This document shows, in pieces, positions 25,035 to 36,240 of a stretch of DNA of 64,000 nucleotides. A program made the translations under genes and the position numbers. The notes below the pieces were generated by a model. The model was given only the letters and a program-made list of their open reading frames with translations. It was not told the DNA's origin and searched no databases. Each line of letters opens with the position of its first letter. The first letter of the stretch is position 1. This stretch comes from Podospora pseudoanserina (Eukaryota > Ascomycota > Sordariomycetes > Sordariales > Podosporaceae): the NCBI RefSeq assembly GCF_035222485.1, contig NC_085925.1:1860001-1924000 (forward strand), written 5' to 3'.

Positions 25035-26736
25035 TTAAAACCTCTTGGAGTCTTTCTCTGGTTTAGAAGTTCTCGGTTCAAGCTTTTCCACTTGGAAAGA
25101 CCTTTTCTTCAACGCTTCTGGGTCAAGCGTGCTGTTCCCATCATACTGCCGATAGGCCTTCAATGTAGACTCGGTGAGAGGGACGTAGACTTTTCGGATG
25201 AGGTTTCTGATTGCCGGGACGGGTTTTGGAACCGGGGGCTTGTCCTCATCCTCGAGAACGACCCCTGATTCTGAAACGGGTAGCTCGTCTTGTTCTTCTT
25301 GGGCGATTCTTGACACTAGTGCTTCATCTTGTTCTTTTTGGACGACCTCCGGGCCACGCGGTGTGGTGGCCTCACGGGTGACGTCCTGTGGATAAAAATG
25401 CGGGATCTTTCGAATAGGTATCCCGCTCTCAGTTTGAATATCATCAAAAGCCCGCCGGGCGTTTGGCTGATTTTTGCGCGGCTTGAAGGGCGAATACCAC
25501 ATGTGCTCGGGTCCCACCTCGATGTTTGCAAACCACTCGTGCTCCAAGGCCTCGCGTGCCGTGATTCTCTTGCTTGGATCCAGATGAGTCATCTTGGTGA
25601 CCACGTCCACAAACCCAAGGTCGACGTGATTCTCAAGCCCGGGCAAAGGCTTCCGAAGACCAAAGGTCGTTTCTTTGATGAGTTTGTTGAGGGGGCCGTA
25701 CCACTGATTAGGTTCGTCATTGACTTGTTCGAGCAGCCCCATCAACGCATCCGCATCTCCGAAATGGTTGAACCATATCTCGAGTTTGGCCAGTTGTTTC
25801 TGTGTCGGGACACCGCTGGCGAGTCCGCCCAACGCCGCGAGTCTCTTCTGTGGGAATCCGGTGTCGGCACACTTGAGGTTGAGGTTGTTGAGCATAAAGT
25901 TGACAGACGTGAGGCCAAATGAAAACACGTCAGATGGCCTGGCTTGGCGACCTCGGATCCAAAACTCGGGACTCTTCCAGGGCAAATCTTCAATGCCGAC
26001 GCGATAATGATCGATACGCTGCTTAGAAAGGTAAGGTAAGACGGCGTCCTCAAAGCGACCGAGCTGGACCTTGTGGACGCCATTGGATGGACTGGATCCC
26101 AACTTTGGACCGTAGTCGACAAGAATGGCACTTGGTCTGATATCTGCATTTTTTGGTCAGCCTTGGATCGTGGCTCTAGAGACGGCAGAACGCACTAAGA
26201 TGGGCGAGATCTGTGTCGTGAAGCGCCGCCAGGCCAGTCAGAGCACGTTTGAGGATTTCCTTGCGTGTTTCGTATGGTAGCCCAGGATGCTCGCGGATTA
26301 GACCGTTGACATTATACGGAAGGGTGCGATATATCAGAAGCTGCTCGTCACTGGCGACGTCGTACAAAGTCTGCAAGTTCGGGTGCTGTTGAAGCATCTG
26401 AGATGCTCCAAGCAAGTGCCTTACTTGCGAGTACCTTCGTACTTCTTTAAGCACAAACGTTTCTTTTAGGCCCTCCACCCACTTTATCGCTTGGTATGTC
26501 CGGCATACTGGCCCTCTTGGTTTCCACGTGGAAACCTGTGTAATCTCGTACTTGTCAGCTCTCAACCCCCAAACCACATCACCCAGTGCCTGTGGCGGAC
26601 GTTCGACTGGTGGGAGTTTGTTGGAGTTTGGCTCGGATACCTGGGTATGCTGAAAGCGACACAAGTTTCTGCCGCGATATAGGACCTGACGTGTACGCCA
26701 CACCCCAACTGGGGTCTGTGTTTGTATAGGCTTCAT
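25035..26736 (-). CDS. Fungal protein kinase-like protein, predicted pseudokinase
   Basis: Two exons with a 52-bp intron (26144-26195), 549 residues. The fold is a protein kinase: the lysine strand is ETFVLKEV (K97), the C-lobe has PSDVFSFGL, and LDPSKRITAREALEHEWF is a classic final-helix region. The catalytic loop, formed across the splice junction, reads AHLNIRPSAILVDYG. The HRD aspartate is therefore Asn181 and the Mg-binding Asn is Ala186, while DFG is DYG (190-192). The glycine loop is also degenerate (WKPRGPVCRTYQ). Both catalytic residues are missing although the frame is fully open, so a scaffold or binding role is more likely than catalysis. The C-terminal about 110 residues are charged and Pro/Glu-rich. 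An N-terminal basic stretch could be a mitochondrial targeting signal; that is speculative. Confidence 0.85.
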
Positions 26737-27369
26737 GTTTGTGAATGATGTTTGATCATTTTATTTCGTAGATATAGAGAAACAAATGTTCGAGATATCA
26801 ACGAATGGGAAGAAGCGTCCGTTGCGAATTCTTGCCCCACTTCTATCCGCCAATCGTTTCGCAAGATAAATCCACCAGCAAAACACCTGCTCGCAGCTGG
26901 TGATGGAGTTATAAAATAACATAAAATACTTCCCAAAAAAAACATACAACACCGGGGATTCCCCAGTGGTCACCCACCTGAGTACTGGTCCGGCCCTTGG
27001 CAGCTTATCTAGGGGAGAGCGGACGGGATCCCGAGCTTTCTGCCAGGTATGGTCGTATGTGATAGAAGTAGTAGAAATTTGGCCTTATCATGAATGTGGA
27101 GAGTTGGGTTCAGGATGGTCAACACTCTCTTTACGGAACAACGGGTGCGTTCCCTTATTTATACTGTTCTTGAGTATCTGATGCCCAGCCAGCCTTGCCC
27201 TACTCGCCATTCTCACTCTACGTTCCAAGTACCCTGCTCCCCATACCCCAACTCATTGCCATACCCACAGTAGAACCACGTCAGCTTCTCCTCCTCATTC
27301 GAAAGATCGATATCGATCCATCGCCAGGCAGATTCCCTCTCTGGATGAGAGGGGGGAGCAACCCAAAGA
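26737..27369. other. Intergenic
   Basis: The 5' flank of the pseudokinase gene and the 3' flank of the F-box-like relic. No gene is seen. Confidence 0.5.
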
Positions 27370-29400
27370 TCAGTCACGTAGCAGACCTAGCACGTCTGTT
27401 CTCTTGTGAACAGCGAGGTGAACAGAGCTCACATTCCGGACATGAGTCGGCGTTGTAGCAAGATCAAGAGGGGTTTGGCCGACGTGAGCTCTTCTGCCGT
27501 CGAGGTAGGCCAGACCGAGGCCTTGGATTTGGGAGTCCAATGAGTCACAGGTAGGGCCTGGCGGGAATCGGTAGGGGATGACCTCTGCAAGGTTGGCAAA
27601 GGCCGCGCCGTTTCCAAGCCAGTAAGAGAATCCGTTTTCGGGGTCATCTGGATGAATGCCGTTGAGTAGGGAGGTTGGCGGTGGGATCCAAGGGCCGTGG
27701 GTTGGCGTGCTGGATTTTGGTGTGGCGAGGTGTTTTATGCCGGTGCGGGAGAGGGCGAAGTGGGCGTGGACTGGGCGATTTTCATTGAGTGGGCGAACAA
27801 TTCTCGACCAATTTATTTGAGTGTTGGTGGTCATAGGTGGTCCGATGATATATTCTATTTCTTTGCTGGTTTGGATCTTGAGTATTGGATTGTAGTTAGT
27901 ACGTAGACGCTAGACGTACCGGGGGAGAGGGTAGGATTGGATCACCTTACCCAGAGACAAGAGTCGATCTTATCACAGGAATATCGCATCCAAATGCTGG
28001 TGATAAATTCGTCGGGGTCGAGTGGAACATGAGTTCAGACAGGAAAGTCAAACATTTGTCCGCATTCCCTGTACATATTGACTGGGACATCTTCCCCCTT
28101 TGTGATGCGTGTGAAGGAAGATAAATTCGCCTGACCAGCTGAAGGAGTACCCATTAACATCTGGTCCGTTGATTTGGGAAGGAAGCATCCGGACAATCTC
28201 CTCTTGTGGCGTGTCGGATTTGGGTTCAGTCAAGTTATGGATCTTAAGCGAAGCGATCTCCTCGAGATGGATGGGCACCGGCCAAAGATCATGTGTAATG
28301 CTGGACGAAGAAGCCGTGCGAATTATTCGAACTTTGAGGCCCTTTTTGTTATTGGAAACTGTCAGCATGGTCTTAGTTCAACAGTAGACTGAAGGAATAA
28401 ACACCATGCATCATACTCTATTGGCAGTGTCGGAAGGAATGGCGATAAAACCCTCCACCATGCCCCTTCTTCTGCATGTATAGATGTTGATGATGACTGC
28501 AATTGTTTCTCTTTGGAGTTAGGAAACACCAAGTTTATAACCCCAAGATGATCTTCCAACACGTACAGAGCATCAGCATCAGACGTCGTGGCTGGATCAA
28601 ACACTTTGCTCTGATGCTCCTCTTCTTGTTCGACAGATCATAGACATACTCAACACCCCTAATATCAATATACTGAGCCTAGATCGTCCTTGAGGTCTCT
28701 AATTGCTGATTGGCACTTACAGCCCGGCGACTGCTAGGCCATAGCGCGTGAAGTCTGCCGATAGAATATTCCCGAACTAGATACGGGGCAATCATGAGAC
28801 AAATCTCATATGGCAGAAAGCCCTAAATAATATCAATCTTTCTCGCAATGACCTCCTCCATCTTCTTTGGTCGTCTCAAGTCATAAGACGACGTTGTCTG
28901 GAACGAGAACTCACAGCCCTGAAAGACTCAGGCGATGGGCAAGTCTTGCCTTTATGACCGAACGACTGGCCAGCATAGTCAAAACATCCCGCATGATAAC
29001 CATTTGCCGCGCCTCTTAGGTTAGCCCGGTCATGAGTACAACTCAGACTAAAACAGGGTCTAAATTCCTCCCTCAGTTCCCCTCTGCCCGGTCGCCTGGA
29101 CACCTCGTGCACGATGTTGGTTATCTCGTTTACAAACGGACGAGATACTCGGGAGCTTCCAGGAGCTGATATAGGTGTTAGCGATGTGTTCACTGTTGTT
29201 GCCTTCATTTTCAGGCTGCTGCTCATCTACCTGAAGCAACCATCATCTCTTCATCCTCAATCGGGAATGTACAGAGTCGGCATCGTGGAGGGACACAGTG
29301 ACCGACCCACTCATCATCCTCAGGATGATGGCTTCCACCATCGGATACGAAGCTGGATCCTTGTCGACGATGACATGTTGTTAGCAGATTGAAGGCGGAT
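27370..29400 (-). pseudogene. Decayed F-box-like protein gene, copy 1
   Basis: Read 5' to 3' on the minus strand, pieces match copy 2 at 51.7-53.9 kb in the same order. They are WVGHCVPPRCRLCTFPIE, EEFRPCFSLSCTHDRANLRG with a later HAGCFDY, an F-box-like LPYEICLMIAPYLV, YVLEDHLG, GAWWRVLSP, INGPDVNGYSFSW, DEFITSIWMRY, INWSRIVRPL and LDGRRAHVGQ. The Cys/His pattern near the start suggests a small zinc-binding module. The frame breaks before the F-box, a TAG (28823-28825) interrupts that segment, and another shift falls near 28030-28060. Splice junctions are preserved, for example the donor directly after LW that copy 2 also has. The family is fungal; its function is unknown to me. Confidence 0.75.
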
Positions 29401-30134
29401 GAGAGAATAGAGGACATGGAAAGAAAGGTGAGAATGTCAATCTTCAAAATAAAGTTGGTTGAGGGAAGTGCAGGCAACCAAGACCTAGATGTCGAAGATA
29501 TCAGTTATCCTGGGTGATGTACATATCCTCGCCTGCCACCTCATCCAAGCCACCGGCTTTGACACTGCCAAGGTGTAGCCTCCCCTCAGGTGTGTCCAAG
29601 ACAAACTAGCCGCGGAGGCTGTGGTAGTCAATGAACTCGAAAATAAGAGCAAGGTAGACCGCCTTTTCCCGCTACCTAACTATTGTCTGTGTTTGTTGCC
29701 TACTTATTGTGTTGGCGAGGTGGAAATGAGAGCCCCACTTCTACACCACTCTCCTCCTGCTCGGTCTCATATTGCAATCAGTTCACATCGAGACAACCGC
29801 CGAAAAAACAAGGAGAATTCCACAATCTGCTTTTCTATTACTACCTAGATTTAGTAACTCCACGGTACGATATTACCACAAAAACAGCAAAACATCACAA
29901 ACTCCTAGTCCCATGCTTCCTGTGTTGAGTTTCAGGCCCTTGGTATCCTTAATCCCAGGTTATTCCAAAATCAGCCCGACAGAAGGAAATGTCCCACCCT
30001 AGATCCCTCTCTACCCATGACTGCTCTTCGACCCATGATCCTCTTCCCCAGTCTCACCGTACATCTCGCGCTAAAAACAAAGACACAGTAATCAGCAAAT
30101 CATGTTCTCATTTCTTCATGTCCCCAACAAGCCC
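29401..30134. other. Intergenic
   Basis: Between the upstream side of F-box-like relic 1 and the 3' end of the DUF3112-like gene. Short frames only. The exact 5' end of the relic is uncertain and may extend to about 29477. Confidence 0.5.
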
Positions 30135-31801
30135 TCATTCTGGATGATGATACCGCTCCTCCTCATCCTCCCCCTCCTCCGCCTCAGTCCCCTCACTGAT
30201 CGCCCCCATAATACCACCACCACCACCCGCAACCTGCACATACCCATACGCCAGGTCCGGCCCCAACACCTCCGTAGGCGGCAGCAGCGGCGGGTACTCT
30301 CTCGGCGGAGGGGCAGGAGGCAGCGGGGGCAACGGCCGGTCCAGCCTCAGAATCTCATCATAAGGGGACAAGGGATCAACGCCAAACTCATGGGAATGAA
30401 AGCCTACCATTGCCCTTGCCATCCAGGCCAGATCCTCCGCCCTCGTCGCCTCCGACGACCCCCCATCCATCTCACCCGACACCACAGCATTCTCATCCGT
30501 AGCAGCCGGCGAATAAAGTGACCTCACACTCTTCAAACTCCTCCCACTGCTGCTCAACCCCCCCGGGCCCCGACTGCTGCTCGGTCGAGCAGTCACACTC
30601 GGCCTCCCCAAACTACTCGGCAACGACTTTGAGCTCCCGCCCCCCCTCTTGATAGTCGAATACCTCGACCCCGTCCAAACACTCGCACTCCCCTCCTCCA
30701 CACTGCTCGCCATCTTCCCATACGCATAACTGCTCCTCTTCTCAAAATCCGCCGCCGCCACCGCCGCCGCAACCGCGCTCCGCCTCGGCCCGTAATCCGA
30801 ACAAGAATAATGCCCCGGCGCCGACGACCCGTCCGGAATGTGAAACCTCTTGTCAAACCGCGAGACCGCATAGACATACACCACCACCAGCTCAATCCCA
30901 AAATTAAAACAATAATACGGCGCCTTGCCGTGATACCAAGCCGGGTTGTTCACCGGCCTAGGATAATACGCAATCACCGCCCTGAAGATGGCCCCCGCCG
31001 CCAGCAACAAAGCAGTAAACGTCAAAAGCGCAAACTTTGTCCGGAAGTGCCCCTCCCCAAACTTGTCAATCTTGGTCCGTCTCGGTACAACCGCCGCCAG
31101 CGTCACCAACGGGATCGGCAAAAACGCAAAGACGGCCAGGTACGTCGCGCAAAACAGCTGAATGTTCCGATCAATCATCCTCACCCCCGGGTCCTGCGTG
31201 AAAAAGCTCTGGACCGTCACGCTGATAACCATGACGAGCAACGCAATCAGACTCCCAAACAGGACCCTAAACAGCCAGGTGATGCTCTTGCTCCAGCCAA
31301 AAAAGGGATGATAGGCCCGGATGATTCTTTGCGCAAAAATCAGGTTGGTGATGAACAAGATGAGCACCCCAGCCGCCGTGAAGATTTGCGAGGCAATCGC
31401 AACGTTGACGTCCCTCGGTTTGGACGCCCAGACTATTCTCATGGATAGGGCGACGATACGCGCCATGCAGAAACCGAAGAGCAGGACCGAGAAAAAGAAC
31501 TTGTACGATCTCCGACGGTTGCGCTGGAAGATGGTCATGTTTGTTGCCGCGCCTGCTACGAAGAGGGCGAGGAAGATGGCGCAGATGGGGATGTCGGGAG
31601 TGAGGCCGGGGACACCGCCCGAGGCGGCGGTGGGGGGTGGGAAGGGGCCATTGCCTGCGATTCGGGGCTAGAAAAGAGATAAGTTGATGTGAGAATACCC
31701 GATCAAGACAGGAAGCAACATACCGCTCCCGCCCCTGTAGCAGCCGGTGCAGCTGGTGCAGTTGACGGCGCCGTCGGCGCGGCATAAGTAGAATTGGACA
31801 T
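30135..31801 (-). CDS. Seven-helix membrane protein, DUF3112-like
   Basis: Two exons with a 56-bp intron (31668-31723), 536 residues. A 26-codon Ala/Pro-rich first exon joins in frame to the second, which opens with a Pro/Gly stretch and then PDIPICAIFLALFVAG, the first membrane helix. About seven hydrophobic helices follow, with polar loops such as FFTQDPGVRMIDRN and a conserved-looking final segment CFNFGIELVVVYVYAVSRFD. The last about 220 residues are cytosolic-type low-complexity sequence rich in Ser, Gly, Pro and acidic residues. Layout and motifs fit a fungal family sometimes labelled GPCR-like or DUF3112; I recall this rather than searched it. No ligand or enzyme function can be read. 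Confidence 0.85.
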
Positions 31802-33919
31802 TCCTGCCCTCTTTCACCGTATCTAGTCCACTCAGGACCTGATATCATCCAAATAAAGAAAGCAGTAAGAAAGCAGTAAGAAAGCAGTAAGAAAGCAGTA
31901 AGAAAGCAGCACTACTGAACGAACGGTTGGCCTCGGGGAACCGAATTACCTAGAAACTCGCCAAGCTCTCTGTCCCAATGTATATATGAACTTGTCAGGG
32001 ACGATCAACACGGATCAAAATAAATCGCCAAGATGCGAGAGAACCCAGAATCAGAAAAGAGGAAGACTGAAAGAGTAAGAGGGAAAGAACGGGTCTCGAA
32101 TCGGTAGACGGATTTCAACTCACCGGGCGCCCACGCCTCGATCTCTGATCCGAGATGCAGATTGCGTTCGTCCCCGCCTCAGAACAGAGGGTGAAGGAAC
32201 CAACACGTCAACCTCTTCTTCTCCTGCACGCCCGAACCACGAAACCTTCAGCACGAAAAGAAAGTAAAGGAGCGAACAATGCAGCTAGAAAACCCAACAA
32301 CAAAAACCCGTAACCGAGTAGCAGGAAACTAGAGGGCTGGGGACACTGTCAAGGTATAAGAAGCAGGCCGTAGCGGCGATCGGCGGCGCTTCTTTGCATG
32401 TTTGTTGACATCCATCGTTGCTCTCCCCGTCGGATGCTACTATCCCGGCGGTTGCGTTCGAAAATGCTCTGGGTTCAGGCTTGTTTAGCGGGTCAGGTTG
32501 ACCCAGGGACCTTTCTTGAGAGATAGGCCTCCTTCAGTGTTGAGACACTCATTGCAGACGAACCGACCGCTCGGTTTCATGTTAGCCGGTCTTAGCTCTC
32601 CCGGAAACAAAAAGGCTTGCCCTAATCATGGTTAGCAATCCGTCCAGAAGAGCTCATTTTGTTTTTCTGAAAAGAGTATTGAGGGAGCAAGAGGAAGCTT
32701 GCCAACGGTGGTGTTGACGAGGCGTGACGATACCGTGTCTTCATACCAGTATCTCGGGCTCCCAATTAGCACGACCGGTCTCGAGTTAGGCCTCGCGCGG
32801 TCCTCTGCTCGCATAACGGTCTGGTGTTTGTGGTATGATTTGACTTCGGACGGATCGAACCCGAGGCTGCAGACGGCATGAGAAAGCCTCGGCCAGCGAG
32901 AAGCTGCGGCTGGCGTCGGTGTTGTTCATCAGCTACATCGCTCGTTGCCCAGAGTAACCGGACTGCCGGGTTTGAAAAGACCGCGCGCTGTCCTGCTGGA
33001 AATGGAAGTCAAGGTTGCGACTTTGGCCAAGATGAGGATGAAGAGAAACTCCCTCCCAAGTTCATATTTCGCTGACAACCTTGATCTGTACCTTCCGTGT
33101 CATCCAGCACGCTTTCCATACCTATCAAAGATCCTCTTCCACTTCCCCCTCTTCCTCCACAAACCCTCAATGCGGATGTTCTCACGGTGATTTCCCTAGG
33201 ACTCTGTCAAACTTCCATCAGCCAATCCCGTTATCACAAAGACCCCTGGATATGGTGTTGATGCTTGAACTGCTGTTATTCAAGCCCATGTGCATGTCCT
33301 GGAGGCCTTCAGCAATATCGCCGGGTTATTTAAAATTAGCAGTACTCATCCTATATCTTTGATCAAACATGAGAGAGACTTTTGCCTGTTTATCGCCCTG
33401 TAACAACTTCCGTCAGTTGGGTCATCAGCTTTGTTTCATTCTGGAATAAACATACCATATTCGCCTAGCCCCATTTTCTTTTCGAGATTGCTCGTCTTCG
33501 TTTCACAAACATCTTTCATCACTTTTCACTACAAAAGCCAAAGTCCCAAGGTTGAGAAAAAAATGCCCATTCACCTGGCCAGCCTAGTCTAATCCCGTTT
33601 TTCTAAGTGCTGCGAACGAGATGTGAAGATGGGATGCACCTATTCAAGTCACTTCGCTACCGAGACCACCGGATGTGAAACTGAAACAGGTGACTGTTTT
33701 TCCTTGTGCTCAAGAGACAAGTCGGACCATATTGCAGTTGATACATTGGGCATTGTAGTCTGTCAGCCGCCTCCAAGTGATCCTCGCTTTTCGCTCTCCG
33801 ACCTCGACGGGTATTCTGACAAGTGAACCATGGAATTGTATCAGTAGACGCTTTGCCTCCCTTATTAGTATGCAATCACCGCAGAGGGAACTGCGATGCT
33901 CCAAGTCTAGGTCAGCTGA
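31802..33919. other. Intergenic, upstream of the DUF3112-like gene
   Basis: Both flanking genes are on the minus strand, so this is the promoter of the membrane protein and the 3' flank of the PP2A gene. It contains the 11-bp repeat. No coding region with recognisable content was seen on either strand. Confidence 0.5.
31857..31910. repeat. 11-bp tandem repeat in the 5' leader region
   Basis: About 4.9 copies of AGAAAGCAGTA lie roughly 60 bp upstream of the DUF3112-like start codon (minus strand), so they are probably transcribed in its leader. Copies are identical except for the last base. Confidence 0.95.
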
Positions 33920-35450
33920 TCAAAGGAAGTAATCCGGAGTCCCTGCGTGCCGTCATTAGCATGGTTCAAGATTAAGGTCAAAAGGGTTCCTTACGGCGAG
34001 AGACCATAGGCTCACCGGCCCGAGGGCAGGGATCAAATTGCAAGCTGTGAAGTGTTAGTGTTGCTCTCCACTCAAACTTGCTCTGCAAGAGCACATACAA
34101 TGTGTATTTCAAGTGTTCGTCAATCTCCATTATCGCAGCTTGGTTACCGCATCTGTAGCAGTAATTGGGCGCTGTGGCATATTAGTAACCTGTCATTCCC
34201 CAACCAAACCGAGAGCAGCCCAAACAAAACCTACCAGAGAAGATTGTGACAACATTTCGGTCTTGTGACCAGTTGTAACCTTCCATCACAAGCTGATGCG
34301 CGCGGGCAATCAGCGTCAAGCCGTTGTTGTGGTTGAAAGCCTCTGAGATATCCTGGCCGAACGTATACCCGGCGCCACGGGGGGAAATACCCCAGCCGCA
34401 GCGGTCATCAGGGTCCGACCAAAGGAGATCGCACATGGGGCCCTCATGAGGCACTTCTTGAATCCGATCGAGAGCTTTGATGTTATCGAGGGTATCGATA
34501 CTAGGCGAAAGACCGCCGTGCAGACAGAAGATCTGGTTGTCGATGAGAGCGGTGAGGGGGAGATAATCGAAGAGATCGGTAAAGTACTTCCAGACATTAG
34601 CATTACCGTACTTGCGAAGGCACTCGTCGTAGAAGCCGTAGACCTGGGTGATCTGGCGCGACTCGTGGTTGCCTCGGAGGATGGTAATTCGTTTGGGGTA
34701 TCTAATCTTGAGCGCGACGAGGAGGGTGACCGTCTCGACCGAGTAGTAACCTCTGTCGACATAGTCTCCTGTAGACAACCAGATGTGTTAGAATCCTGAC
34801 TGGCATGGTCGCCTGCCGAGGCATTGTGAAGCGAGGGTCGAGGGTGCCATACCCATGAAGAGATAATTGGTATCGGGGTTGGGACCGCCAATCTTGAACA
34901 ACTCCATAAGATCGTGAAACTGGCCGTGGATGTCACCGCACACCGTGACGGGGCATTTCTATCCATCCAAACAAAACATAAGCCTTGAACGCTACAGATG
35001 TGATGGCGGGAAACTTTAGGGGTGGATCGGATATACATACGACAGGTTGTACGTTGGATTCTCCCTGGAGAACCTCACGTGCCTAAAACCGTCAGACCGT
35101 CAGCGACTATTTCATCGTCATTGTGCTGTGTGGCCGTCAAGGTGTATCGACATGTGCACGCGACCACAGGCTCCTTTGGCAGATGGTGGTAGGTTGCAAG
35201 GTCGGTAGCCAAGGCGGGGAGGGGCCATGGTCGGCGCGCGCGGCGATAGAAAGGGGGAGGGGGCAGCAGAGGTAGAGAAAACAATCCAACGGACCTTCTC
35301 GCACAATCTGTGCACATCCGACTCGGTCAGCTGCTTGCAGGCCATCAGGCTCTCGATCCAACCATCCAGAGTAGGGATGGTGGTTTCCTGAACCTGGACG
35401 GGTGGCAGGTCGGTGGGAGCGCGCCCGACATCCTCCATGGTCGTATCCAT
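33920..35450 (-). CDS. pph-1: Protein phosphatase 2A catalytic subunit
   Basis: Seven exons, 327 residues, the usual length for fungal PP2A catalytic subunits. The introns are 35083-35294, 35041 side to 34959 (35040-34959), 34769-34852, 34172-34234, 34045-34098 and 33943-33994. Metallophosphatase motifs are complete: [40 protein letters not shown] and [13 protein letters not shown]. The last exon is only 23 nt and encodes the end of RRTPDYFL, the tail whose terminal Leu is carboxymethylated in known PP2A. It forms the core of the Ser/Thr phosphatase complex with A and B subunits in cytoplasm and nucleus, and is essential in Neurospora. A 28-residue N-terminal extension precedes TLDGWIESL. The symbol is the Neurospora name, given by homology. 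Confidence 0.97.
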
Positions 35451-36240
35451 TATGACGATTGCTCTGTAACTCTAGAAGACGGTGTCGATGGTGGTGGGTG
35501 TGCTCGACAACAGAATGGTGATGATGCTAATTGCAGTGCGCGAATGTTAGGGGTGCTGGGAATGCTGGGGGCAGTGTGGTTCGCGAGAGAGAACTGGAAG
35601 TAGCAACGCAATGACGTTAGGTTGCGAGTCCACAGGCGCGGCGCGGCTTGCTCTCCTCTCTGCTGGGCTCAAAATTGGGCAGGTAGTGGTGGGTAGGTGG
35701 GAGAGAGCTGGTGGCAAGTCGCAGTTGAGGCTTCTCCAACAAAGAATCAAATGGCACGCAGCTCGGGGGTCGGCCAAAAACACGTCGCTTACACCGTTAA
35801 TAACATCACAAAGTGGGGGAGAACGGTACAGAGGGTATATCAGCGGGCAATCGTGAAGTTGTTCCGCGCAAAGGAGAGAGGTGCTGTGCTGTGGAAATTG
35901 CGGAGAGGGCGCTTGTCAGCTCTGGGCTGCCACCAGCTGCAAGGCCTAACGCGGGTTGGAGGTGGGATGTTGGGTAAGCATTCCTGGACTTGCCCCGCCT
36001 CCTTATTCCCAGCAAGGCGGTGAGTCGTCTAGCCAATCACGGTGCATTATTCATTGCTTGACAGGCAGCTCTCTCAGCCTTGTATATATTGCCCCGGTTG
36101 TATGTTTGTGTATCTTTCTTGTTCCAAACCCATTATATCTCACAATAAGTCTACATTATTTTTTATTACCACTACAACCACACCAGAAACCCCCCAACAC
36201 ACCTCAGGAGATAAACAAATCCCCCATACACCTATTAGGC
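35451..36240. other. PP2A promoter region and Exo84 3' flank
   Basis: Two minus-strand genes flank this stretch. A TATA-like palindromic run lies at about 36082-36090, far from the PP2A start, so its use is doubtful. No gene is seen. Confidence 0.5.

Noticed and set aside
30810-31448. 212-codon plus-strand frame
   Set aside because: Antisense shadow of the DUF3112-like gene; rich in Arg and Pro as expected for a reversed coding strand.
32840-32880. tRNA-like T-arm (GGATCGAACCC)
   Set aside because: No matching anticodon arm, D arm or acceptor stem could be found at the right distance.
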